IMG/VR virus record: IMGVR_UViG_3300021962_000047
Coordinates: 1 to 64,000 of that record
Origin: a virus
Direction: 5' to 3' (one strand)
Length of the DNA stretch: 64,000 nt
In this document: positions 11,701 to 20,628 of the stretch, piece after piece
Layout: each line of letters opens with the position of its first letter
Position numbering within the stretch: position 1 is the first letter of the stretch
Position numbers and translations under genes: made by a program
Notes under the pieces: model-generated
Told to the model about the DNA's origin: nothing
The model's database searches: none
What the model saw: only the letters and a program-made list of their open reading frames with translations

Positions 11701-13748
11701 GACATCGTACTTTGGAATCCGTACAAATACTTTGACATCCAATCCGTTTTTATTTCATAATTTCCTGAAATTTTTTCTTGAGCAATTATTTGCTCAAAGA
11801 ACATATATTCATTTGAATTAATTAACAATGAATTATTTGCAATAAAGTTAGTGTCTTCAGCATCATCACCTACAACCTCTCTACTTTCACAACTACACGC
11901 GTTACAGTCAGGGTACGACATATTTGGTAACGGTAATGAACTCAATGGACATTTAGCTGCAATATTAACCAACTGCCATCTTGGACAATTAATTTTTAAT
12001 AAACCAAATGAAAGGAATTTAACAACATTACATAATAGAATTACTACACTTAAGATTACTGTACCAATAATGTTTATAATAACTCTTAAAATTGGCCATA
12101 ATAAACAAACAATATTCGCCAACAGAATCAACATGATTATTGTTGGTGTCATTAGTGTTATTAATATGTTGAATAAGAAGTAAATAATGTCAAAATTTCT
12201 AACTCCGTCGTTTGTTGGGAATTTGTTTGTATCACCCTCACAACTTCTATCGATAATTTCTTTAATTCCTAAGAATCTAGCCCTACCCGTTCCCCTTCTA
12301 TATTCATCAATAAATTGTGATGTAGTATAAACTTTATTATACTTCATTTTATAGAAGGTATCATTACAGTTTATAGCTGCAGCCTTGTTGGCATAATCAG
12401 CCCAATCTAAAGAAAACGCATATGATTTTTGAAATAATTGCCATTGGGTATTAGCGGTATAATTTGGGTCATAATTAGGACTCTTATCGTCAGCAAGAGT
12501 CGCTGGGTCAATACCAGGATTTGCCGTAGTTCCAGTCCAACCATATTCTTTAATATTTGGTACTAAAAAGTTTCCCCTTAATATTTCACCAGGAACAGGG
12601 AAAAACCCACCTAAAGGATTTACTCCACCACCATTCTCTTCTGACTGATATTTTACTTTAAATCTATATTTTGCTGTTGTAGGTATACCTATTCTAGAAT
12701 CATTGGTAATAACTTGTTCTCCAAATTCATTTGTAACAACATAGTCCATATTCATCGGAACTTCAGTTACGAATGTACCGTCTTCATCAATTACCTTACC
12801 CCCTTGCTCTAATTTATATTGTTCTAATATTGGGTCACCATTAACATCGACATTAATTGTTTGACGAATGGCTAAAATTTCACCAGGTCCTGTCACCATA
12901 CCACAAAGGTCACCCTGCTCAGTTTTTGGCTTACAATTCTTTTTTAACATTTGAGAATCGTTTGAACTCATGATTGAACCCATGAAAATGGAGGTGGGAG
13001 TTATCTCAACCCCCAAATCTCTTAAATCAAAATCCACTCGAGTAATTCCAACATCACATACATCTCCTTCACCCCAAAATGATGATACATCAACATTTTT
13101 TGTTTGGTGAATAATTTGTGGTAAACTATCAATATTTTCAGAAGCTCTGAATTGGTTTCCATCAAATTGTTCTGCAGTACCTAAGCCCATTCGTATTAAA
13201 TCTACAGGTCTAAGTGAAAAACACCCTATATTTGATAAATCTAAATCCAATACTGCGGTCTGTACCCCTAACGGAACACCCACAATCATAAAGTCACCTG
13301 ACTCGTTTGTTTTAACCGTGAACTTATAATATTTGTCGTATATTTCTAATACTTCATTTCTGGTTAATACATCTTGTCTTGTTGGGAAGGTTCCTGTCGG
13401 AGTATGTCCTCCATATTCTTTTTCATATGGTAATAGATTATATCTGTATCCATCTTCATTTTTATCTTCAGGACTTTTATATGGATATAATGTTGATATG
13501 ATTGGATTTTCTAAATCAATATCCTCTACGGGTACAAAAATTGAAACTCTTGCATTTGGTACACCAAAACCACCATTAGCAACAACTCTACCAACAACAA
13601 CACCATAGTCCGCACAAAATTTTGTATATACGTCTTCCTGTCGTAATTTTAACGATAAAACTTCAAGAAAATCAAAATCTTGGTCTATCTTAACACGTAT
13701 ATTTTGGTCAACACCTAATTTGGTTCTTATTCTATAGGATTTTGGCAT
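8748..13748 (-). CDS. Giant baseplate-associated protein with internal membrane-like helices
   Basis: This is a 1666-residue protein encoded immediately after the gp6 homologue, the position of wedge protein gp7 (about 1030 residues) in T4. The N-terminal ~170 residues contain a segment (VVGRVVANGGFGVPNARVSIFV) resembling carboxypeptidase-regulatory-like Ig folds. At about residues 519-583 there is a long, almost uncharged hydrophobic stretch that could form two or three transmembrane helices. It is followed directly by five cysteines in about 33 residues, including a C-x2-C-x-C. Membrane-like helices are unusual for a baseplate wedge protein. Either a role at the host envelope during infection or a buried hydrophobic core is possible. 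A TATTTAT motif lies 14 bases before the ATG. Being a virion protein is probable; the gp7 equivalence is a guess. Confidence 0.6.
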   Translation of the reverse strand: MPKSYRIRTKLGVDQNIRVKIDQDFDFLEVLSLKLRQEDVYTKFCADYGVVVGRVVANGGFGVPNARVSIFVPVEDIDLENPIISTLYPYKSPEDKNEDGYRYNLLPYEKEYGGHTPTGTFPTRQDVLTRNEVLEIYDKYYKFTVKTNESGDFMIVGVPLGVQTAVLDLDLSNIGCFSLRPVDLIRMGLGTAEQFDGNQFRASENIDSLPQIIHQTKNVDVSSFWGEGDVCDVGITRVDFDLRDLGVEITPTSIFMGSIMSSNDSQMLKKNCKPKTEQGDLCGMVTGPGEILAIRQTINVDVNGDPILEQYKLEQGGKVIDEDGTFVTEVPMNMDYVVTNEFGEQVITNDSRIGIPTTAKYRFKVKYQSEENGGGVNPLGGFFPVPGEILRGNFLVPNIKEYGWTGTTANPGIDPATLADDKSPNYDPNYTANTQWQLFQKSYAFSLDWADYANKAAAINCNDTFYKMKYNKVYTTSQFIDEYRRGTGRARFLGIKEIIDRSCEGDTNKFPTNDGVRNFDIIYFLFNILITLMTPTIIMLILLANIVCLLWPILRVIINIIGTVILSVVILLCNVVKFLSFGLLKINCPRWQLVNIAAKCPLSSLPLPNMSYPDCNACSCESREVVGDDAEDTNFIANNSLLINSNEYMFFEQIIAQEKISGNYEIKTDWMSKYLYGFQSTMSGFDNGTNNDVWTKSPFMDDIDPDGNPYTSYKTWSWDLTLGERLNLFNVKSKYHLNGGYNKIKVEVNPNSNTGKFHYDNVMAIVCDPNSEQTLTAGSIITFQNINSSIDPNISGGTTGTSITSSSYNVTVNYMNPSNLGLNSSTIYSITGSTGTNKNKYVFPSDIEYFQVITATTVGSYIDMASPFGAPPTSNESGYVTANNKFINRFLMGYQRIKKGGGSNPDIYPDGGGDDKFLNNYPNLKLNSEFRNHVVVFLVRGVDMYTDRQDTIFDLSTLYGTTFGNGPKVRGNYKMNIPIQRYTSSTNWKLPRHNQLTNNGSSNNGYLFFGSYTFTVGSNYTSYTTKNHLDYSCLDSDNYKVGSGSAGSSSDFNLVNNAVATRNSANKMVNMGNSKDGFINGYWDNEVVEGGTMMLCNGGSGNPNRNDYFYYSPTYFTQYPSDTLPMTDTSRMIMRSERLPSSDVHDRRFVLHQNKDFAIYKVSDLGSSSQPTPTYTTGTDNFNDAPDDFAEDAGNMAATILQTFACETMVPLGCYTGNGENFGVAISTNDCYYVDKQDDLKKIYGGCYYLVQKPGFSGIVKDVQLFAEWKSRFRMMFALCRNVVSLTFVNNWINGSLYMFSFQKDTLYLAPFSAATFNTDVTYRYCIDNLVFKETNNSFFYRSSPFNGTEFTGKNSPLKNNGDPYPVSAALNNRLLGYPTTMMDLGPRDQFTKEICFNPDFEGFIIDKVRTTSYNDTSDILQLFVISRLTDANFLEQLIGLGDGSVSKLFSRENSRLDGDIAQLLSINSEFGVTPYLGDNYTDSNIKYLTSSDGPVLGIFFTGNTENRDLITPGRTTFADNTIVYLTNYYGFEDQQVPYHPWKIQSNGNIIFGNQLNDWNTKTAVDSTINTIYYQGVDRLIGGQPSSGQPTFPSEVSTPTTQKPGFIYNSSSTGGINPTINVKTTIPTMPSYIMEGSPYHFYFGLRIGKSAMNKYITKYIFNEDLI

Positions 13749-13762
13749 AGTTCTATTTTTAG

Positions 13763-13769
13763 ATAAATA
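13763..13769 (-). promoter_or_regulatory. TATTTAT motif ahead of the 1666-residue gene
   Basis: The sense strand reads TATTTAT 14 bases before the ATG, in the only non-coding gap (about 70 bases) separating this gene from the gp6 homologue. It is one of thirteen gene-proximal copies in the same orientation. A promoter element or a translation-start signal is inferred. Confidence 0.35.
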
Positions 13770-13819
13770 CTTATTTACCTAATTTCAAAAGTAGTTTAAC
13801 TAATGTCTATGTAAATAAG

Positions 13820-15658
13820 TTAAGAGAAATCTATATTTTTAAGATTTTTCACTCTAACTTTAATATCCTTATTAGGGAATCTTATTTGATAAATTTGCGA
13901 AGGTTCAGCAAAAATAGTATCGTCAACTAATTGAATCTGTTTTGTAGCCGCATTTGAATAACGCTGAGATGTTTGAGATGACGAATATTGACCACCAACT
14001 TTATTAAACACCGCAATATCTGTAACTGACATAACACCTGAAACATTTTGTACATCACTTCTAATTTCAGACACAGAAACATTTTGACCCATCTCTCTAA
14101 ACAGTGGGTTCATTTTCTGTGAAACAACATCAATAACACGTGTGATAACCTCACCTTGGTTTTGAGTAGAATCTATAACAACAGATATTTCATATTCTAA
14201 ATCAATAACTTGAGCAACATTCACCGCTATATAGTCATTAATCATCCTATAATTTGATAAATAATTTGCAATGTTTTGTTTTAAAGTATTTGATACTTGT
14301 TGTGTCAATCTACCACTACTATCATATGATAATATGTTAATATTAATTTTATTATCACTTTCCGTGATTGCAACTTTGGCTGGTGCTCCAAACTTACCAG
14401 GCATTTTCTTAATTAAAGCGTTATAATCATTAACCGTCACCGCTCTGTTTTGAGATGCGAAGTTAAAGGATACCATATTTCTAACTTCATCTGTAGATGG
14501 TGGATTTGCACCACCAATAGCCGCGGTTACGTTATTAACTCTCAATGAATTTATAACCATACTATTGATGTTAGCCGATGGTCCATTTACAAAGAAATTA
14601 ATAGTACCGACTTGGTTAATAGCATTTACACCGATATTAGAAATTGTTCCACCTCCAACTCTGTATTGAACGAAGATTGTTGTATTGGCTTTAACAGTTT
14701 TACCTAAACCAATATTATTTTGATAATCCTGAATTCTTAATGGTATTCCCGTTCTAGCAAATTGTGCTAATTGTTCGTCAGCCGTTACCGTGGCATTACC
14801 GAACTGTAATTTCATAAACCCTTCAGGAGTATATTCAGTAATAAATCTTAAATCAGTTTCGATGTATCTTCCAACTTTAATTCCAGGCATATCTGAAGGT
14901 TTTGTTGGGTCTTCAACAAACACCGTATTTTCAGCCAACGCATCTACTTCAAACCAACGATTTGGTGAACTTATAAATTCAGAGTATGTTGGGGTAGCCT
15001 GAAATGATGTCCCATCTTTTTGTATTACAGATGTAACACTTAATACATTTTTTTCAGGTAAGAAAAATTCAAAGAATGGTTTAACGTCTGCCGGTGTAAC
15101 AACTTTTTTGAATACTTTTGTAATACCATTAACAACAACTTCTCTTTTTGTAATCGTGTAATTTATTAAAATATTATTTGAATCGAAATTAGGTATCTTA
15201 GTTCTGTTAGGATATCCCTCATTATTATATTGACTTGAAAAATCTATGTCGTATACAGTTTCAAACGTTTGACCAGCACCTACAACTTGTGAGCCAGCTC
15301 TTAAAATACCTAAATAACGAGTATCTTCTTGGTCTCCAAATGCGGGTACCGTAATTGATAAATCAACTAAAGCAACAGATGGTCTAGCACCTGGTACTTT
15401 TAAACCATAAGTTCTAGCAATGTTATAAACTGAAGAACGTTGTTGAGCATATTGAAGAACAGTTTCTTGAATACTTCTATCCATATGATAATGTAAATTA
15501 TCACCAATAGCCGCGTTCAAATCTAAAAATACAGAATAAACCGAAGCGTCATTAAAATTATCAATTAACTCGGGATAATACTCTCTAGTATAGTTAATTA
15601 GGTCCTGACGTAACGATTCAAAATCTCTGTCTGTATATGATATTCTTCTTTGTGCCAT
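13820..15658 (-). CDS. gp6: Baseplate wedge protein, T4 gp6-like (gpJ family)
   Basis: This is a 612-residue protein. The N-terminus (RRISYTDRDFESLRQDLIN, then a conserved stretch with FNDASVYSVFLDLNAAIGD) matches the start of baseplate J/gp6 wedge proteins, where a DF-x3-R-x-DLI motif precedes a helical region. The middle has the expected beta-rich arm domain, and the C-terminal third (around VNDYNALIKKMPG) corresponds to the dimerisation region that builds the ring of wedges around the hub. Length is close to T4 gp6 (660). The gene lies five bases after the gp25 homologue, the same adjacency as in T4 and P2-type tails. Its product should bind gp25 and transmit the conformational change that triggers sheath contraction. 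Confidence 0.85.
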   Translation of the reverse strand: MAQRRISYTDRDFESLRQDLINYTREYYPELIDNFNDASVYSVFLDLNAAIGDNLHYHMDRSIQETVLQYAQQRSSVYNIARTYGLKVPGARPSVALVDLSITVPAFGDQEDTRYLGILRAGSQVVGAGQTFETVYDIDFSSQYNNEGYPNRTKIPNFDSNNILINYTITKREVVVNGITKVFKKVVTPADVKPFFEFFLPEKNVLSVTSVIQKDGTSFQATPTYSEFISSPNRWFEVDALAENTVFVEDPTKPSDMPGIKVGRYIETDLRFITEYTPEGFMKLQFGNATVTADEQLAQFARTGIPLRIQDYQNNIGLGKTVKANTTIFVQYRVGGGTISNIGVNAINQVGTINFFVNGPSANINSMVINSLRVNNVTAAIGGANPPSTDEVRNMVSFNFASQNRAVTVNDYNALIKKMPGKFGAPAKVAITESDNKININILSYDSSGRLTQQVSNTLKQNIANYLSNYRMINDYIAVNVAQVIDLEYEISVVIDSTQNQGEVITRVIDVVSQKMNPLFREMGQNVSVSEIRSDVQNVSGVMSVTDIAVFNKVGGQYSSSQTSQRYSNAATKQIQLVDDTIFAEPSQIYQIRFPNKDIKVRVKNLKNIDFS

Positions 15659-15663
15659 TTACA

Positions 15664-16128
15664 TTAAATATTAATTATTATAAAATCACGGCTTTCAAAC
15701 GTAGAGTCAGTTATTGTGTAATCAATTCTAACTTTTGCGGTATATTCTTCCGTTCCCCTTCCAGGTATTCTATAAATACCTCCAACACCCAAGTTTGACA
15801 TATTTAATTCACCCTGAACTTCTAAATCATCCAAATATGGCATTATACTTATTTCATTAATAATAATGTTAGGTAAGTATTTGTCTACCGCTTCTCTAAT
15901 ATCAGCCTTGATTGCATCAAATGATGGTCCGTCCATAGGCTCAAAAATAAATTCGTATATTCTAGTACCAAAATCCGGTAAATAATAACGAGAACCTTTT
16001 CTTGTTAAGATAAGATGTAATAAATCAGTCCTTATCTCCTCATCAGCACCTTGAGAAAGTGATAAGTATTTTCCATCCCTACTTTTTTGAAACGGGAAAT
16101 TTATTCCATATGTATAACCATCTGCCAT
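15664..16128 (-). CDS. gp25: Baseplate wedge protein, T4 gp25-like
   Basis: This 154-residue protein shows the gp25/gpW signature: INFPFQKSRDGKYLSLS at the N-terminus, then EEIRTDLLHLILTRKGSRYYLPDFG, then an IYEFIFEPMD segment at the place of the family's conserved Glu-Pro. T4 gp25 is 132 residues. In known contractile tails gp25 sits beneath the first sheath ring, where its sheath-like handshake motif nucleates sheath polymerisation. Here it heads the wedge operon with gp6, directly downstream of the nrdA terminator. The ATG is preceded by TATTTATA only four bases upstream. Confidence 0.88.
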   Translation of the reverse strand: MADGYTYGINFPFQKSRDGKYLSLSQGADEEIRTDLLHLILTRKGSRYYLPDFGTRIYEFIFEPMDGPSFDAIKADIREAVDKYLPNIIINEISIMPYLDDLEVQGELNMSNLGVGGIYRIPGRGTEEYTAKVRIDYTITDSTFESRDFIIINI

Positions 16129-16163
16129 TGTCTATAAATATTGTAAGTAAGTAATTTATAAAA

Positions 16164-16187
16164 AAAAGAGGACCGAAGTCCTCTTTT
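16164..16187 (-). terminator. Strong intrinsic terminator with UUCG tetraloop after nrdA
   Basis: On the minus strand a ten-pair stem (AAAAGAGGAC with GTCCTCTTTT) is closed by a TTCG loop, giving the very stable C(UUCG)G tetraloop. The terminal T-run extends to eight bases. It lies 28 bases past the nrdA stop and before the gp25 homologue, separating the replication/nucleotide operon from the wedge operon. The A-rich opposite flank could also let it act on plus-strand transcripts. Confidence 0.9.
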
Positions 16188-16214
16188 ATATTTATTTATT
16201 GTTATAAATAACAA

Positions 16215-17942
16215 TTAACCTTCACACGCAACACACTGCAAGTCGTTTAAGTTTAACTTTTTTCTTGCAAATGCCTGAGCTGAGTTCATTGAATGCTGAT
16301 AATAAAGTGTTTTCACACCTAATTGCCATGCATCAATAAGAAGTTTGTTAACATCCTTAGTCGGCATATCAGGTGAAATCATTAAGTTAAGTGATTGTGA
16401 TTGGTCAATATAATCTTGACGTACCGCAGCTTGGTTAATGATAGATGCCTGATTTACCTCAGCAAAAGTTCTAAAAACTTCTTTTTGTTCGTCAGTTAAA
16501 AATTCTAAATGCTGTACTGAACCATCATGTTTTTTAATACTATCCCATGTGGCTTTAGTATCTTTTTTAAGTTCCTTTAACAATTCCTTCAATACTGGAT
16601 TCTTAATTGTAACTTTTAATTTAGCAACATCTTTAACGTAACAGTTAGACCAAATTGGTTCAATTGATTGTGATACCTGTCCTAAAATAAATGCCGATGA
16701 TGTGGTAGGTGCAATTGCATTTAATGTAACATTTCTTCTACCATATCCAATCAAAGTTTCAGGTTCTCCAAAAATCTGAGCCAACTCTTCTGATGCTTTA
16801 TATGATTTTTCTTTAATCAATTTAAACACTTCAACATTTAATCTTGCAGTTTCTCTTGTATCAAAAGCTAAGTTTTTAGATTGTAACAATGAATGCCATC
16901 CTAATACACCAAGACCTAAAGCTCTTTGTCTTTTAGCAAAATTATATGCTTTTTCCAAATAAAAGAATGCTCTTTGTCCTTCGATTGTACCTGTGTGTCT
17001 TAGTGCGTCAATTTTATCAATAAATTCGGTTACAACCGCATCCAAGAAATAAACCATTACTTCAACAGCATCTGTGTCTTTCCACTCATCATAATGTAAT
17101 AAATTCATAGATGAAAGAACACAAACAAATGACTCTTCTTCAGAGTTATGAAGTGCAATTTCAGAACAAAGATTTGAATTATAAATCTTCATGTCCTTAT
17201 CACGATAAACTTCAGGTGCTTTATTATTCATAGTGTCGGTAAACATGATATATGGATATCCAATTTCACCTCGTCTTTGAATTACTTTAGCCCAAATCGC
17301 TCTTTTTTGTTTATCACCTTCAATCATTTCTTTCATGAATTCATCAGTAACTGTAACCGCGTGTGTTAAATCTTGAATCGGGAATCCCTCAGTACCAATC
17401 TCTAAGAATTCCATAATATCTGGGTGCTCAACAGGTAAGTACGGAGAAAATCTACCTCTACGAGTTGAACCTTGTGAAATATTATCAACTACACTCTGAA
17501 ACAAATTCATAAAGTGTACAGAACCAGGAGCGTGTCCATTATCTGTAATCTCAGCACCTCTTCCTCTGATATTTCCAAAGAAACCTGAAGTACCTCCACC
17601 CATTTTACTCATTTCACCAACTTCAGCTTGAGTGTAAAGGATTGATTCAATATTGTCTCCAATATTGGACCCAAAACAACTTACAGGTAATCCTCTTTTC
17701 TTACCAAAGTTAGCCCATACAGGTGAAGATAGTGAATACCATCCTTTACCCATATAATCAAAAAACTTGTCGGCAAAACCGTCAAAAGTTTTATTATTTG
17801 TTGTATTGTTTAAAATTTGTTCTGCGTGGTTAGCAATTGTTCGTATTCTCTCTAAAGGTTCTTCACCTTCACTTAAATAACCTCTACGAAGAAATGTAAT
17901 TGATTCTTCGTTAATCCAATCGAATGGTTCTCTATTGTTCAT
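16215..17942 (-). CDS. nrdA: Ribonucleotide reductase class I large (catalytic) subunit
   Basis: This 575-residue NrdA reduces ribonucleoside diphosphates to deoxy forms for phage DNA synthesis. Catalytic features are all visible: the redox Cys in LPVSCFGS, the active-site N-x-C-x-E (N257, C259, E261) in NLCSE, the second redox Cys in FVCVLSSMN, the YY radical-transfer pair in TLYYQ, and a C-terminal redox-shuttle tail ending CVACEG. Unlike E. coli NrdA (about 760 residues) there is no N-terminal ATP-cone: the protein begins directly with the catalytic barrel region. The cone is instead on the partner NrdB encoded 24 bases upstream. Gene order is helicase, nrdB, nrdA, then a strong terminator. 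Confidence 0.93.
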   Translation of the reverse strand: MNNREPFDWINEESITFLRRGYLSEGEEPLERIRTIANHAEQILNNTTNNKTFDGFADKFFDYMGKGWYSLSSPVWANFGKKRGLPVSCFGSNIGDNIESILYTQAEVGEMSKMGGGTSGFFGNIRGRGAEITDNGHAPGSVHFMNLFQSVVDNISQGSTRRGRFSPYLPVEHPDIMEFLEIGTEGFPIQDLTHAVTVTDEFMKEMIEGDKQKRAIWAKVIQRRGEIGYPYIMFTDTMNNKAPEVYRDKDMKIYNSNLCSEIALHNSEEESFVCVLSSMNLLHYDEWKDTDAVEVMVYFLDAVVTEFIDKIDALRHTGTIEGQRAFFYLEKAYNFAKRQRALGLGVLGWHSLLQSKNLAFDTRETARLNVEVFKLIKEKSYKASEELAQIFGEPETLIGYGRRNVTLNAIAPTTSSAFILGQVSQSIEPIWSNCYVKDVAKLKVTIKNPVLKELLKELKKDTKATWDSIKKHDGSVQHLEFLTDEQKEVFRTFAEVNQASIINQAAVRQDYIDQSQSLNLMISPDMPTKDVNKLLIDAWQLGVKTLYYQHSMNSAQAFARKKLNLNDLQCVACEG

Positions 17943-17966
17943 AAATATTTTTTATATAAAATTAAA

Positions 17967-19247
17967 TTAAAATAAATCGTTTAAAGTAATTGATTTTGAT
18001 TTTTTGCTATAGTTGATACTTCTTTTGTTAAAGAAATCTGTATGTTTTGTGGTTAAAATTTCATCATCAAACCATTCAGTAGTTTCTAACATTTTCTTAT
18101 CAACGTGGAATATATCTTCAATACCAATTGAATTCAAAGATACGTTAAAACGGTGTTTAATAAACTCCAAAGTTTGTGCTTTAGTTAGAAAATCTAAATC
18201 TCCTTTTTCAAAAATCCAATCAACAATGTCAGATTCTGAACTAAATGCATCTATAGTAGCATCAATTAAATCTTGTATTAATTCTTGTGTCCACCACTCA
18301 GGATTTTCTCTTTTTATTAGATTAACCAAATCAAATCCAAACTCAGCATGAATGTTTTCTTCTTTTGAAGTTGCTTCAACTGCATTACTCATACCCTTTA
18401 ATACATTCTTATGTTTATTAAAAGACATAATAACTAAGAATTGTGAAAACAATGATACGTTTTCAACAAACATCGAGAATAGAATTACAGATTCAAAATA
18501 ATCACGGTTATCAACCGCTTTAGAATTTGTAATTGCCTTTTCCAAATATTTGATTCTTTTACGAATTGCAGGTACCTCTAAAAGATTTTCAAACTCGCTA
18601 TTCAATCCTAAAACTTGTATCAAGTTTGAGTATGCATCTGCGTGTCTTACTTCCGATTCAGCAAAAGTTGCACCAACATTTCCGATTTCAGGTTTTGGTA
18701 ATCTTTTGTAAATGTCACCCCAAAAAGTTTTAACTGCAATTTCAATTTGAGAAATCGCCAACATAGCTCGTTGTACTGCAGTTTTTTCTTTTTCATTAAG
18801 GTGAACCATAAAATCTTGAATATCTGAAGTAAAATTAAATTCAGTGTGAACCCAATATGAATGACGAATTGCATCAACATATTCAACCAGTTCAGGATAC
18901 TCATATGGTTTTAAATTTACTCTCTTAGTAAAGATATTTGGTCTGTGTTTAGAACGATAAATGATATATTCTTTTGCAACATCATTTAAACCATTATCCA
19001 TAAGTTTATTCTCAACCATATCATGTATTTCATCAACGTGAGGTACACGGGTTTTATCACCTCTAAAAAGACTTTTCATTGTAAGTCTAGCAATCTTTTC
19101 AGCCATTTCTGAGTCGTGTTTATCAATACCACTCATAGCCTTTAGAATTGCGTTTTGGATTTTTTCAAGTTCAAAAAGAACTTTATCACCATTTCTTTTG
19201 ATTACAAACTTAATGTCTTTAATCTCCAAGTTTTCCATATTATTCAT
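17967..19247 (-). CDS. nrdB: Ribonucleotide reductase class I small subunit with N-terminal ATP-cone
   Basis: The protein supplies the radical for NrdA. I place the start at 19247 (MNNMENLE, about 426 residues); a longer frame to 19298 would overlap the helicase gene, while this ATG is four bases past the helicase stop. Residues about 8-100 form an ATP-cone, the nucleotide-sensing regulatory domain: KRNGDKV, then KIQNAI, then HVDEIHDMVENKL, then YIIYRSKHR. The ferritin-like core follows, with metal ligands in two ExxH motifs (SEVRHADAY and EENIHAEF), an upstream Asp in TSDIQDF and a Glu in MFVENVS. The Tyr in E-x2-H-x3-Y matches the radical Tyr position of E. coli NrdB. A cone on NrdB with none on NrdA is known from Leeuwenhoekiella, where dATP controls activity by NrdB oligomerisation; the same mechanism is inferred here. 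Confidence 0.92.
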   Translation of the reverse strand: MNNMENLEIKDIKFVIKRNGDKVLFELEKIQNAILKAMSGIDKHDSEMAEKIARLTMKSLFRGDKTRVPHVDEIHDMVENKLMDNGLNDVAKEYIIYRSKHRPNIFTKRVNLKPYEYPELVEYVDAIRHSYWVHTEFNFTSDIQDFMVHLNEKEKTAVQRAMLAISQIEIAVKTFWGDIYKRLPKPEIGNVGATFAESEVRHADAYSNLIQVLGLNSEFENLLEVPAIRKRIKYLEKAITNSKAVDNRDYFESVILFSMFVENVSLFSQFLVIMSFNKHKNVLKGMSNAVEATSKEENIHAEFGFDLVNLIKRENPEWWTQELIQDLIDATIDAFSSESDIVDWIFEKGDLDFLTKAQTLEFIKHRFNVSLNSIGIEDIFHVDKKMLETTEWFDDEILTTKHTDFFNKRSINYSKKSKSITLNDLF

Positions 19248-19251
19248 AATT

Positions 19252-20628
19252 TTAATTGTTTTGTTTTTGTTGTCTTCTTTCAAAAAGCATTTTAACACGC
19301 TCTCTGTTTTTTTCTTCTTTCTGTTCCTCTAACCCAAGGAATGTTATACTTTGTTCTGTATCGATAACCAAAAATTCATTATCGAATTTACAGTTTTCGA
19401 ATACAATACCATCTTTACCTATACGTGATTTAGTTATCGCGATTGTAGCTAAATTCATTTCTTTCTGTTGAAGCGACTTTGCCACAGATATAATTACGTG
19501 ACCAACTTGAGCTTTCTTAATAGAACCACCCATTTGGTCTGTAGTAACAACATCTGAAGATATAGATGAACGGTTACCTTGAGTGGCAGTCCATCCAACC
19601 AAATTTAATTCGTGACACATTGCCTCAAAAGCCCTCATAACTGAACCTTCACTCTTCCATTCATCACCCAAGTTTTTATCAGGTACAACACAATCAATAT
19701 AGTCCAATACTATCATATCTACTTTGTTCCCTTCAGCAATCATTTTACGAATCTGATTTTTAATTTGATTCATAGTCAAAGTATCTGAAGGTAACTTTTT
19801 CAATATTAGTTTGTTCTTTGTATTTGTCTTAATTTCTTTCACTTTATTCATGACGACATCCCTATGATTTGATAAATCATCAGGAGCAATTCCAGTCCAC
19901 ATAGTGAAGTGTTTTCTTTGAATAATCTTAGGGTTATCTTCAAAAAATACTTGTAAGACATTATACCCTAAATTAAAACCATTGTTCGCAATTTTCGATA
20001 AAACGGTTGTTTTACCAACACCTGTTGGAGCTAAGATTACACCAAGTTCACCTTTAGCCAAACCACCTTTCAATAGGTTGTCAATACCCGTGATTCCCAT
20101 AGGAATTGGGTGACGGAAATCGTCTTTTAATACATCATCCAAGTTAGCAAAAACATCTGATGTACCAGCATCAACTTCACCTACTTGAAGAGCTTGTCTT
20201 ACCATCCCTTCGAGGTGGTCATAACTTTCAAAATCACCCTTATCAATAATCTTCTGAGCTTTAGTCATAACCTTTTGTAGTTCTTGTTGTTTACAGAACT
20301 TCAAAGCTTTAGATTGAACAAACTCAGAACCTTCAATGGGTGATTCTTTTACCTCATTAACCATGTCCAAAACCATCTTCTGAGCCATTGGAGAGGTAAT
20401 TTCCGACTTTGTGAGTTGTTCCAAAGTATCGAAAGTTGGTGAACTTTCATAAGTTGAATAATACTGTTTTATTAACTGCATTATTAACTTAAAGTATTGA
20501 TTATCAAAGTATTTTGGGTCAAGAACGTCAACAATGGAAGTGGCGAAATCTTTATCAATAATAATATTATTTAGTAGCTGAATTTGAAATGAATTTCCTA
20601 AGTATCCAAAGTTTTTATCGTTCGACAT
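19252..20628 (-). CDS. gp41: Replicative DNA helicase, DnaB/T4 gp41-like
   Basis: This 458-residue hexameric helicase unwinds DNA at the fork. The N-terminal ~150 residues are helical, as in DnaB-type N-domains. The RecA-fold motor follows: Walker A APTGVGKTT at residues 200-208, an acidic FFEDNP segment at the motif 1a position, Walker B hydrophobics ending in IVLDYIDCV, and a Gln-containing TATQGNRSS sensor segment. Length is close to T4 gp41 (475). It sits between a 151-residue unknown gene and nrdB in the replication operon. No separate primase is visible in the window, and the N-domain shows no primase motifs, so a primase is expected elsewhere. Confidence 0.9.
   Translation of the reverse strand: MSNDKNFGYLGNSFQIQLLNNIIIDKDFATSIVDVLDPKYFDNQYFKLIMQLIKQYYSTYESSPTFDTLEQLTKSEITSPMAQKMVLDMVNEVKESPIEGSEFVQSKALKFCKQQELQKVMTKAQKIIDKGDFESYDHLEGMVRQALQVGEVDAGTSDVFANLDDVLKDDFRHPIPMGITGIDNLLKGGLAKGELGVILAPTGVGKTTVLSKIANNGFNLGYNVLQVFFEDNPKIIQRKHFTMWTGIAPDDLSNHRDVVMNKVKEIKTNTKNKLILKKLPSDTLTMNQIKNQIRKMIAEGNKVDMIVLDYIDCVVPDKNLGDEWKSEGSVMRAFEAMCHELNLVGWTATQGNRSSISSDVVTTDQMGGSIKKAQVGHVIISVAKSLQQKEMNLATIAITKSRIGKDGIVFENCKFDNEFLVIDTEQSITFLGLEEQKEEKNRERVKMLFERRQQKQNN

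Noticed and set aside
11851-12183. A 110-codon plus-strand ORF
   Set aside because: It lies wholly inside the 1666-residue gene in antisense and mirrors the hydrophobic segment; no start context or homology is evident.
18647-18904. An 85-codon ORF in another frame of nrdB
   Set aside because: It lies inside a well-supported gene and has the composition expected of a shadow frame.
19248-19298. A longer NrdB start at 19298
   Set aside because: It overlaps the helicase gene and adds a leader unlike NrdB; the ATG at 19247 follows the helicase stop directly.
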